NCBI GenBank assembly: GCA_019240375.1
Contig: JAFAYN010000507.1
Span: forward strand, 1 to 7,873
Origin: Gemmatimonadota bacterium
GTDB taxonomy: Bacteria > Gemmatimonadota > Gemmatimonadetes > Longimicrobiales > Longimicrobiaceae
Reading direction: 5' to 3'
DNA length: 7,873 bases
A model generated the notes under the pieces. It did not search any database. It was given only the letters and a program-made list of their open reading frames with translations, and was not told the DNA's origin. This document shows, piece by piece, positions 1-6,025 of this stretch. The translations under genes and the position numbers were made by a program. Each line of letters starts with the position of its first letter. The first letter of the stretch is position 1.

Positions 1-951
1 GTTCCCCGTCCCCACCAGCAGCAGCCGCAGCGCACGCCCGGTCCGCTCGCCGGCGAGGCGCGTCCATGCGTCCAGCAGCACGTCCAGCCCTTTGAGTTCC
101 ACCAGCACGCGCCCGTGCCACGCCGCCACGCCCGCGTCCGCGGGGATCCCCAGCGCCGTCCGCGCGGCGGCCCGCTCCTCGGGCGCGAACGGCTCCCACG
201 GGCCGGGGTCCAGCGGGTTGAAGACGCGCGCGATCCGCTCCGCCGGCACGCCGTAGCGGGCGTGGACCCGCTCCGCCTCGCGCCGCGACGCGATCACCAG
301 CCCGTCGCAGGCACGCACGGCGCGGCGGCGCACCTGTCGCTCCAGCCGGCCCACCGAGGTGTCGCCGCCCTGGAAGGTGGCGAACAGGGGGAGGCCGAGC
401 ATGCGCGCCAGCAGCAGGCACACGTCGTAGCGCCCGTGCTCGTAGTCCTGGCAGAGGACGGCGCGGCACCCCTCGCGGCGGAGCGCGCGGGCCAGGTGCG
501 CCACCGGGGTGGAAAGGTACGGCGCCAGCACCAGCAGCGCGGCGCCCGCGGCGCGGTGCACGCCGTGCAGGTCGCCGCACGCCTCCGCCACCGTCCCCGC
601 GTACGGGTTCAATACCCGCCCGCGCGCCAGCCGGTACGCCCGCGGGGCGGGGAGCACCCACACCGTCGCGCCCGTGGCGGCGTGCCGACGGCGCTCAGGC
701 GCCGCCACCCGCGCCGAGACCAGGAACAGGACCGTGCGCACCCCCGCCGTCCGCAGCGCGTCGACGTAGCCGAACATCCAGCCGCCGGTCGTCTCGTCCA
801 GGAACGCTTCCAGCGTGACGCCGATGTGATCGAGGTAGTCCTCCACCAGCTGGCTGAAGTCCACCAGCGCGACCGCCGGAGCGCGGTGCAGGGGGGCGGG
901 AAGGCGAGGGTGGGGATCGCCCCCGCCCGTCTCGCGGAGCTCCGTGCTCAC
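1..951 (-). CDS. GT4-type (GT-B) glycosyltransferase, 3' end cut by the left window edge
   Basis: A sugar transferase of the GT-B fold, GT4 type, which would move a sugar from a nucleotide-sugar donor to a growing glycan in the cytoplasm. I translated 317 codons from a GTG at 951 to the window edge without a stop. The N-terminal acceptor domain includes CQDYEHGRYDV and ATFQGGD. The start of the C-terminal donor domain is clear near residues 275-317: HGRVLVELKGLDVLLDAW followed by LLLVGTGN. In this family the Arg and Lys of this stretch (R281, K287) bind the donor phosphates. The rest of the donor domain, including the usual E-x7-E region, lies beyond position 1. The GTG start overlaps the TGA of the GT2 gene by 4 nt (GTGA). 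There is no clear ribosome binding site, so coupled translation is likely. The next in-frame ATG is well inside the domain and would remove conserved sequence. Donor and acceptor sugars cannot be told from sequence. Confidence 0.9.
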   Translation of the reverse strand, partial: MSTELRETGGGDPHPRLPAPLHRAPAVALVDFSQLVEDYLDHIGVTLEAFLDETTGGWMFGYVDALRTAGVRTVLFLVSARVAAPERRRHAATGATVWVLPAPRAYRLARGRVLNPYAGTVAEACGDLHGVHRAAGAALLVLAPYLSTPVAHLARALRREGCRAVLCQDYEHGRYDVCLLLARMLGLPLFATFQGGDTSVGRLERQVRRRAVRACDGLVIASRREAERVHARYGVPAERIARVFNPLDPGPWEPFAPEERAAARTALGIPADAGVAAWHGRVLVELKGLDVLLDAWTRLAGERTGRALRLLLVGTGN

Positions 952-1934
952 CGTCCGGCGGGGCGGCGGGGGGCGGCGCAGCCCAGGAGCGCGCGGCGCT
1001 CTCCGGGGTCCATCCGCAGCATCTCGCGCGTGGCGGCCCACCAGCCGCACAGGGGGGCGAACGCGAGGCCCACGTCCACGCCCGCATCTCCGCGAAGCAG
1101 TCCTCGCGCCACCTGCCGTGCACCCATCCACAGGAAGCCCAGCGAGCCCGCCAGCGACCAGAGAAGCCAGGCCGGGTACGAGCCCGTCCAGGTGAGCGCG
1201 GCCGCGTGATGGCGGCCGGCGCCCAGGCCGCGGGTGATGCGCCGCAGGTACGGCCGCGTCATGCGCCGCTCGGGGATGAGGTGCGTCAGCGTGCACCCGG
1301 GGGCGAACCACACCTCGTGCCCCGCCGCGACCCGCAGACCGATCTCCACGTCGCCGCCCGAGACCAGCCGGCCCCCGACGCGATCCTCCAGGAACTGCCG
1401 CCCGGTCCAGCCGCACGCCTCCAGCGCCGCCCGGCGCACCACCATCCCCGCCCCCGCCAGCCAGCGTCGGCGGTGGGGCGTGTCGCCGTGGCTCTTGGCG
1501 GCGTAGGCGTAGCGATGGTCCAGCACGTACGGCGGCGGCTCCCTTTCCCATTCGGGGACCACCCGGCCACCGAACGCGCCGCACGCCGGGTGCTCCGCCG
1601 CGAAGCACGCCGCCTGCTCCAGCCAGTCCTCGGCCAGCAGGCAGTCGTCGTCCACGAACGCGATCCACTCCCCGTCCGTCTCCCGGACACCGCGGAGACG
1701 CGCCGGCGTGAGCCCCTGCCTGGGCTCGCGGACGATCCGCAGCGGGACCGGGAACCGCCGGGCCCACCGCGCCACCACCTCCGGAGTACCGTCGGCGCAG
1801 TTGTTGTCCACCACCAGCACCCCGCATCGGATCTCCGCCGGGACGCGCAGCCGCGACATCGCCCCCAGCGTGCGGTCCAGCAGCGCCGCGTTGTTGTACG
1901 TGCAGACGACGAGATCCAGCGAGAGCGGCGTCAT
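948..1934 (-). CDS. GT2 family (GT-A) glycosyltransferase
   Basis: A 328-residue inverting-type GT-A glycosyltransferase. The N-terminal Rossmann-like part has LVVCTYNNAALLDRTL (8-23) and VVDNNCADGTPEVV (41-54), typical of the nucleotide-sugar site. The metal-binding DxD is FVDDDCLLAEDW (93-104, D95-D97). The later acidic motif is SGGDVEIGLRV (192-202), where the catalytic base of GT2 enzymes usually lies. It is followed by the HLIPERR segment (218-224). The C-terminal third has hydrophobic stretches at about 253-271 and 287-300 that could anchor the protein to the membrane; this is a reading by eye, not a prediction. The ATG start overlaps the stop of the upstream gene by 4 nt (ATGA) and has a strong ribosome binding site at 1940-1946. 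The next gene starts within its stop codon. Likely role: adding one sugar to a lipid-linked or secreted glycan. The substrate is unknown. Confidence 0.95.
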   Translation of the reverse strand: MTPLSLDLVVCTYNNAALLDRTLGAMSRLRVPAEIRCGVLVVDNNCADGTPEVVARWARRFPVPLRIVREPRQGLTPARLRGVRETDGEWIAFVDDDCLLAEDWLEQAACFAAEHPACGAFGGRVVPEWEREPPPYVLDHRYAYAAKSHGDTPHRRRWLAGAGMVVRRAALEACGWTGRQFLEDRVGGRLVSGGDVEIGLRVAAGHEVWFAPGCTLTHLIPERRMTRPYLRRITRGLGAGRHHAAALTWTGSYPAWLLWSLAGSLGFLWMGARQVARGLLRGDAGVDVGLAFAPLCGWWAATREMLRMDPGERRALLGCAAPRRPAGR

Positions 1935-3079
1935 CCGATCCCCTCCAGCAGCCCGTTCAGCACCGCGCCGGAGTCGAAGCAGTGCTCCGCCACCTCGCGT
2001 GCGGCGCGGCAGTGGAAGGCGTAGCGGCGCTCGATCTCCTCCGCCCCCGCCGCGGCTTCGTCCGGCGACGAGAAGGGGAGGAGGCCGGCGCCGTCCGGGA
2101 GCCAGGCGGAGAAGCCGGTGTCCTGCACCAGGGCGGGGCGGCCGCAGGCCAGGTACGCCGCCGTGCGCTCGCTGAACCAGCCGCTCCGCGCCGCCACGTA
2201 GCCGTGCTTCGCCACGCTGAACTCCGCTTTCGAGCCGCGCAGGTACCGCCGGTAGCTCCACGGGTCGCGCGTGACCTCCAGCGGGTCGCGCAGGGTCCAG
2301 CCCCGCGCGCGGAGCCGGTCGCGCGGCGCGGACTCGCTCCCCAGCGCGATCTCGAACGCGCGGCCGGTGCGCGTGGGGAGGTCCGCGTACGGGGCGAACG
2401 AATCGCTCTTCATCCCGTAGCGGCGGCCCGCGTGCTCGCGCGCGGGGTAGCTGTCCCACTGCATCACGGTGGTGAACCGCCCGTCCGCCGGTCCCGGCGT
2501 CACCGGCCACGCGTCGAGCACGATGGGCTGGCGGGTGGGGCGCCAGGGGAAGCCGTCGTCCGGGACGACGGCGCCGCCGCGCGCGATCCCCTCGCCGAAG
2601 GAGAAGAAGTGGGTGTGCAGGGCGGCGGCGCGGCGCGCGTCCTCGTCCTGCAGGTGGCGGAGCTGCGTGAAGACGGGGTCCGTGTCCACCAGCGCCCGCC
2701 GGGGGGCATCGAGCAGCCACGGCCGCGGCGGGTTCACACCGGAAAGGTCGAGGACGAGGTCCGCGCTCCGGCACAGCTCCGGGGCACGGCTCGCCGCCGG
2801 CCCCGTCCACCCGCCGCCGTGCGCGTCGTGGTACGCCCACCTGTCCGCCAGCCCCAGCCCCCCGAAGGCGTCCGCCGCGAAGGCCAGGCCGTAGGTGGGA
2901 TCGGTGTCCACCACGTGGCGCGACGGGTCGTAGCAGCCGGGGTAGTCGTCGCTGTCCTCCACGAACCAGGCGTCGTGCCCCAGCCGCGCGAGCCCCAGCA
3001 CGTACTGCAGGTGGTGCCAGGCCATCCCACCGATCGGCCCGCGCACCACGTATCCCAGCACGACGACGCGCAGCCTCAC
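1931..3079 (-). CDS. GT-B-like glycosyltransferase family protein, copy B
   Basis: A 382-residue protein of a family I recognise only as glycosyltransferase-like. The N-terminus has a GT-B-style first strand and Gly-rich turn: VVVLGYVVRGPIGGMAWHHL (5-24), then LARLGHDAWFVEDSDDYP (30-47). Mid-protein blocks are VDTDPVFTQL (131-140), HTHFFSFGEG (155-164), WRPTRQPIVL (179-188) and FTTVMQWDS (202-210). The C-terminus has SVAKHGYV (288-295), GWFSERTAAYLACGRPALVQ (300-319) and QDTGFSAWLP (319-328), like the donor-binding end of CgeB/Glyco_trans_1_2-type proteins. It ends with a CFDSGAVLNGLL helix. The open frame extends upstream to 3559, but I chose the GTG at 3079: homology with copy A (6026-7231) begins there, and the codon overlaps the upstream TGA by 4 nt (GTGA). 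The catalytic role is inferred; no residue can be named as catalytic. It could instead be a non-catalytic GT-fold partner. Confidence 0.88.
   Translation of the reverse strand: MRLRVVVLGYVVRGPIGGMAWHHLQYVLGLARLGHDAWFVEDSDDYPGCYDPSRHVVDTDPTYGLAFAADAFGGLGLADRWAYHDAHGGGWTGPAASRAPELCRSADLVLDLSGVNPPRPWLLDAPRRALVDTDPVFTQLRHLQDEDARRAAALHTHFFSFGEGIARGGAVVPDDGFPWRPTRQPIVLDAWPVTPGPADGRFTTVMQWDSYPAREHAGRRYGMKSDSFAPYADLPTRTGRAFEIALGSESAPRDRLRARGWTLRDPLEVTRDPWSYRRYLRGSKAEFSVAKHGYVAARSGWFSERTAAYLACGRPALVQDTGFSAWLPDGAGLLPFSSPDEAAAGAEEIERRYAFHCRAAREVAEHCFDSGAVLNGLLEGIG
1940..1946 (-). promoter_or_regulatory. Ribosome binding site of the GT2 gene
   Basis: GGAGGGG on the minus strand, 5 nt before the ATG at 1934. 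It is embedded in the last codons of the upstream GT-B-like gene, so GT2 can load ribosomes directly as well as by stop/start coupling. Confidence 0.75.
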
Positions 3080-3702
3080 GCCCGGGTGCGCTCCGCCAGC
3101 GCACGACGGCGGACGTCGTCGGTGTCGTCCGGCTCCAGGGAGCGGAGGACGCGCGCGGGGCTCCCGGCGACCACGGCGTACGGCGGGACGTCCGCGCCGA
3201 CCACCGTCCTGCAGCCGACCACGCACCCGCGCCCCAGCGTGACGCCGGGGAGGACGACGGAATCGAACCCCACCCACACGCCGTCCTCCACCGTCACCGG
3301 CGCCGGCTCGCCTGCGGTGGGGAAGATGCGCCGCGGGTCGGCCGCCGTGGCGCGCAGGGCTTCCCGGCGCGCGGCGGGCGGCATCCGCTCGGGGCGCCAC
3401 GAGTCCGTCAGCACCGCGCCCCAGGCCAGCAGGCAGTGCGCGCCGATGGAGATGCGGTCGCTGCACACCAGGTACACGCCGTTCAGCACCGTGTAGGGCC
3501 CGACCGTCACCTGTCCCCGCGGGCCGACGACGAGGGTGGCGCGGTCGTACGCGCCGCACGCTTCGCCGAACACCGCGCCGGGCTCCCGCTCCGAGTGGAA
3601 CGCCGCGAACCCGTACGAGCTGTCCAGGTAGACGTCCTCGCCCAGGACGACGTTCCCGGGGACGCCGCGGGAGTACCAGTCGTGGTCGAGGTGGAAGGGC
3701 AT
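3076..3702 (-). CDS. Left-handed beta-helix (hexapeptide) acyltransferase, copy 2, with an atypical active-site loop
   Basis: A 208-residue hexapeptide-repeat protein whose fold normally forms trimers that transfer acetyl or other acyl groups from CoA (or ACP) to sugars or amino groups. Hexapeptide-like turns run through about residues 55-100 (TVGPYTVLNGVYL, ISIGAHCLLAWGAVL) and 135-175 (VTVEDGVWVGFDSVVLPGVT, then CVVGCRTVVGADV). It closes with the usual AVVAGSPAR (176-184). It is paralogous to the upstream gene at 3754-4386: both share an N-terminal DWY, a following DSS, and the loop after the first coil block. The loop that holds His in copy 1 (DSDFHP) reads DSWRP here, with Arg103 in the His position, so normal general-base catalysis is doubtful. 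The charged tail (about 186-208) is extra. The ATG is the only sensible start because an in-frame stop lies at 3724-3726. No clear ribosome binding site is visible. The next gene overlaps its stop. Confidence 0.92.
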   Translation of the reverse strand: MPFHLDHDWYSRGVPGNVVLGEDVYLDSSYGFAAFHSEREPGAVFGEACGAYDRATLVVGPRGQVTVGPYTVLNGVYLVCSDRISIGAHCLLAWGAVLTDSWRPERMPPAARREALRATAADPRRIFPTAGEPAPVTVEDGVWVGFDSVVLPGVTLGRGCVVGCRTVVGADVPPYAVVAGSPARVLRSLEPDDTDDVRRRALAERTRA

Positions 3703-3753
3703 GGACGGTCTACGGGGAACGGGTCACGGGAGACGGCCCGCGGGCGCTTTCGC

Positions 3754-4386
3754 TCACGCGCCCTCCACCGGGCGCGCGGGGTTGCCGGCGACGTATGCGC
3801 CCGGGGCGACGTCGCGCACCACCACGGCGCCGGGGGCGATCACGGCGCCTGCGCCGACGGTCACCCCCTTGAGGAGGGTCGCGTTGTAGCCGATCCAGAC
3901 GTCGTCCCCGACCACCACCGGGCGCACGTCCACGGCGGGGCGCCGGGCGCGGTCGCCACGGGGGGAGAGCGCCACCGTGTCCGCCAGCCGGCCGGCCGGG
4001 GAGAGCGGGTGGAAGTCGGAGTCCACGATGGTCGCGCCGCCCGCCACCACCACGTACGAGCCCAGCGTGATGCGTTCGGTGCACGCCAGCGACGCGTTGG
4101 CCAGGTAGCAGTGGTCGCCGATCTCGATGACCCCGTTCTCCTCCGCCGCCAGGGAGGTGCGCCAGAAGGTCGTGCCGCGCCCCACCCGCAGCCCGATCCG
4201 CTCCTTGGCGAAGAAGTGCTTGAAGCAGAACGAGGAGTCGACCACCGTCCCCTCGCCCACCTCGATGTTGGCGGGGATGGGCCCGTGGTACCAGTCGCCC
4301 GGGAGCGGCACGCCGGGGACCAGCGGGTGGAACAGGGGCGCGGGTTCGACGGCGCTCACCGGCGTCGGCGGTTCGGGTCCGTCCAC
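3754..4386 (-). CDS. Left-handed beta-helix (hexapeptide) acyltransferase, copy 1
   Basis: A 210-residue acyltransferase of the LbH/hexapeptide class, predicted to O- or N-acylate a sugar or sugar precursor in the cytoplasm using an acyl-CoA or possibly acyl-ACP donor. A short N-terminal Pro-rich segment (1-30) precedes DWYHGPIPANIEVGEGTVVD (31-50). Hexapeptide-like repeats follow: VIEIGDHCYLANASL (86-100), ITLGSYVVVAGGATIV (106-121) and VVVGDDVWIGYNATLLKGVT (157-176), then AVIAPGAVVV (181-190). The protein ends with AYVAGNPAR (197-205). The loop DSDFHP (122-127) supplies His126, placed like the catalytic His of hexapeptide acetyltransferases. The GTG start at 4386 lies 25 nt after the ketosynthase stop and has an AGGGAGAG ribosome binding site. 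Its position right after an ACP/ketosynthase pair makes acyl-ACP as donor worth considering, as in LpxA/LpxD-type members of this fold, but nothing in the sequence proves it. Confidence 0.94.
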   Translation of the reverse strand: MDGPEPPTPVSAVEPAPLFHPLVPGVPLPGDWYHGPIPANIEVGEGTVVDSSFCFKHFFAKERIGLRVGRGTTFWRTSLAAEENGVIEIGDHCYLANASLACTERITLGSYVVVAGGATIVDSDFHPLSPAGRLADTVALSPRGDRARRPAVDVRPVVVGDDVWIGYNATLLKGVTVGAGAVIAPGAVVVRDVAPGAYVAGNPARPVEGA

Positions 4387-4392
4387 CCCGCA

Positions 4393-4400
4393 CTCTCCCT
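4393..4400 (-). promoter_or_regulatory. Ribosome binding site of hexapeptide acyltransferase copy 1
   Basis: AGGGAGAG on the minus strand within the 25-nt gap after the ketosynthase stop, about 6-8 nt before the GTG at 4386. It supports the GTG as the real start. Confidence 0.65.
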
Positions 4401-4411
4401 GTCCCGGCCCC

Positions 4412-5632
4412 TCATGCGTCCCCGCGGCGGAACGCCAGCACCGCGTTCAGGCCGCCGAACGCGAAGGAGTTGGAGATCGCGTGCTCCACCTGCGCCGCGC
4501 GCGCCCGGTTGGGGACCACGTCCAGGTCGCACTCCGGATCGGGCTCCGTGAAGTTCGCCGTGGGCGGGAGCAGGCCGTGGCGCAGCGCCAGGACGGTGGC
4601 CACCGCCTCCAGCGCCCCGGAGGCCCCCAGCGCGTGGCCGTGCATGGACTTGGTGGCGCTCACCGCCAGCCGGTCCGCGTGCGCGCCGAAGACAGCGCGA
4701 AGGGCGGCCGTCTCCATCGGGTCGTTGACCGCCGTCCCCGTGCCGTGGGCGTTGACGTACTCCACCCGCTCCGGCGACAGCTCCGCGTCCCGCAGCGCCG
4801 CCCGCACCGCCCGCGCCGCGCCCTCCGCCGAGGGCACCGTGACGTGGCTCGCGTCCGCCGACATGCCGAAGCCCACCAGCTCCGCGAGCACCGGGGCGCC
4901 GCGGGCGCGCGCCGCCTCCAGCGGCTCCAGCACCAGCATGGCCGCGCCCTCGCCGAGCACCATCCCCTGGCGGCCGCGGGTGAACGGGCGGCAGGTGTCG
5001 GGCGAGACGGCGCGCAGCGCGTCCCAGCCCTTCAGGTGCGCCAGCGCGAAGGGCGCCTCGGCGCCGCCGGCCACCGCCATCTCCGCCGTCCCCGAGCGCA
5101 CCATCCAGAACGCCTGCCCGATGGCGTGGTTGGAGGACGAGCAGGCGGTGGAGACGGTGAACGCCGGCCCGTGCACGCCCAGGTCCATGGTGACCTGGCT
5201 GGTCGCCGCGTTCATCATCGCCCGGGGGATGGAGAGCGGGTGCGTCCGGCCGCGGTCGGTGAAGTAGCTGTCGACGAACGCCCGCTCCTCCGAGATCTGT
5301 CCCCCCACGCCGGAGCCCACCACCACGGCGGTCTCCTCCCGCAGCCCCGGCGTCCACTCCACCCCCGCCATGGCCACCGCCTCCCGCGCCGCCACCACGG
5401 CGAACTGGGAGAAGCGGTCCATCATCTCCGCCGCCCTGCGCTCGAAGTGCGCGGCGGGATCGAAGCCGTGCACCTCCGCCCCGTTGGCGAAGCGGAGCGT
5501 GCTGCAGTCGGCCGATTCGATGGGTCCGATCCCCGAGCGGCCGTCCGAGAGCCCCGCCCACAGCTCCGCCGCGCCCACGCCCAGCGCCGAGACCGCGCCC
5601 ACGCCGGTGACGGCCACCCGCCGCGCGCCCAT
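4412..5632 (-). CDS. Beta-ketoacyl-ACP synthase, FabF/NodE-like
   Basis: A 406-residue condensing enzyme that would extend an acyl chain by two carbons, using malonyl-ACP in a decarboxylative Claisen reaction. It begins RRVAVTGVGAVSALG (4-18). All FabF active-site residues are in place with the expected spacing: Cys164 in VSTACSSSNHAIG, His296 in VNAHGTGT, Lys328 in SATKSMHGH and His333. The family features PDTCRPF (211-217), GMVLGEGAAM (223-232) and NSFAFGGLNAVLAF (388-401) are present. PPTANFTEPDPECDLDVVPN (356-375), GMSADASHVT (256-265) and the NSFAFGGLN end match what I remember of rhizobial NodE more than housekeeping FabF. The length is normal for KAS II. I chose the ATG at 5632 for its AGGGG ribosome binding site 5 nt upstream. 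A GTG at 5638 that overlaps the ACP stop (GTGA) is the alternative and adds two residues. The ACP gene directly upstream is its likely partner. No ketoreductase, dehydratase or acyltransferase domain is attached or adjacent. Confidence 0.96.
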   Translation of the reverse strand: MGARRVAVTGVGAVSALGVGAAELWAGLSDGRSGIGPIESADCSTLRFANGAEVHGFDPAAHFERRAAEMMDRFSQFAVVAAREAVAMAGVEWTPGLREETAVVVGSGVGGQISEERAFVDSYFTDRGRTHPLSIPRAMMNAATSQVTMDLGVHGPAFTVSTACSSSNHAIGQAFWMVRSGTAEMAVAGGAEAPFALAHLKGWDALRAVSPDTCRPFTRGRQGMVLGEGAAMLVLEPLEAARARGAPVLAELVGFGMSADASHVTVPSAEGAARAVRAALRDAELSPERVEYVNAHGTGTAVNDPMETAALRAVFGAHADRLAVSATKSMHGHALGASGALEAVATVLALRHGLLPPTANFTEPDPECDLDVVPNRARAAQVEHAISNSFAFGGLNAVLAFRRGDA

Positions 5633-5634
5633 GC

Positions 5635-5913
5635 TCACCCCTGCGGAGCGGCGCCGGCTTCCGCCTGCTCCGCGGCGCCGGCCAGCACCCGGGCCAGGCT
5701 GTCGATGGCGTCGCCCACCGACTTCACCCGGAGCAGCTCCTCGTTGGGGACGTCCACCCCCAGCTCGATCTCCAGGTCGGCCACCAGGCACATGGCGCCC
5801 AGCGAGTCGATCCCCAGCTCGTCGAAGGTGCTCTCCGGCGTGACCGACTCCTCCGGGAGGGAGTGCGTCCGCGCGATGTGGCCGATGACCCGCTGCGTCA
5901 GCTCGTCGTACAT
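5635..5913 (-). CDS. Acyl carrier protein
   Basis: A 92-residue free-standing acyl carrier protein, which carries acyl intermediates as thioesters on 4'-phosphopantetheine. The attachment site is Ser37 in DELGIDSLGAM (31-41). It is followed by an acidic helix II (VADLEIELGVDV, 44-55) and the usual helix III/IV segment (SVGDAIDSL, 65-73). The core is a normal ACP length, with an Ala/Gly/Glu-rich tail from about residue 78. The ATG has a good ribosome binding site (GGAGGG, 6 nt upstream). Only 2 nt separate its stop from the ketosynthase start, so the two are almost certainly made together as a pair. The LGIDSLG site fits both fatty-acid and specialised ACPs. A lone ACP beside a ketosynthase inside a glycosyltransferase operon suggests a dedicated carrier rather than the housekeeping AcpP, which normally sits with fabD/fabG/fabF and not with sugar enzymes. 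Confidence 0.96.
   Translation of the reverse strand: MYDELTQRVIGHIARTHSLPEESVTPESTFDELGIDSLGAMCLVADLEIELGVDVPNEELLRVKSVGDAIDSLARVLAGAAEQAEAGAAPQG
5638..5642 (-). promoter_or_regulatory. Ribosome binding site that decides the ketosynthase start
   Basis: AGGGG on the minus strand, 5 nt before the ATG at 5632. It lies inside the last codons of the ACP gene. The competing GTG at 5638 would overlap this motif and have no room for its own site, so the ATG is preferred. Confidence 0.65.
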
Positions 5914-6025
5914 GGGGAACCCTCCGGTGGTGGGGTTTGATGCGGCGCCCGCGTCCGGCCGCCGCGCGACATCCCGGCTCCCGCCCGCTCCGTCCGTACA
6001 CGAACCCGTCCCCCGACGTCCTTTC
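5914..6025 (-). other. 112-nt intergenic leader before the acyl carrier protein
   Basis: This is the longest non-coding stretch in the window. It separates the GT-B-like copy A stop (TAG at 6026-6028) from the ACP start. It ends with the ACP ribosome binding site. I see no T-run typical of an intrinsic terminator and no confident -35/-10 pair on the minus strand. It could hold an internal promoter for the downstream genes, but that is only a guess from its length. Confidence 0.4.
5920..5925 (-). promoter_or_regulatory. Ribosome binding site of the acyl carrier protein gene
   Basis: GGAGGG on the minus strand, 6 nt before the ATG at 5913. It is one of the two strongest Shine-Dalgarno matches in the window and fits a small, highly expressed carrier protein translated independently of the upstream gene. 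Confidence 0.75.

Noticed and set aside
115..1209. Plus-strand open frame opposite the GT4 and GT2 genes
   Set aside because: Low-complexity Arg/Ala/His-rich translation without motifs; the minus strand carries convincing glycosyltransferase motifs across the same region.
3080..3559. Upstream extension of GT-B-like copy B to 3559
   Set aside because: It runs through the hexapeptide acyltransferase gene in a different frame and has no similarity to copy A; homology begins at the GTG at 3079.
3703..3753. 51-nt gap between the two hexapeptide acyltransferases, considered for a promoter or terminator
   Set aside because: It contains a short GCCCGCGGGC palindrome but no T-run, no -10/-35 pattern and no clear ribosome binding site.
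3754..5913. A true Nod-factor locus
   Set aside because: No chitin synthase (NodC), deacetylase (NodB) or acyltransferase (NodA) signature is visible; the resemblance is in logic and KS/ACP type only.
5942..5965. Inverted repeat GCGGCG/CGCCGC in the gap before the ACP, considered as a terminator
   Set aside because: Short stem, 12-nt loop and no T-run on the minus strand; repeats like this are expected by chance at this GC content.
5633..6001. Upstream extension of the ketosynthase frame to 6001
   Set aside because: The extension overlaps the whole ACP gene in another frame, its translation is Arg/Gly-rich, and ketosynthase homology starts at RRVAVTG just after the ATG at 5632.
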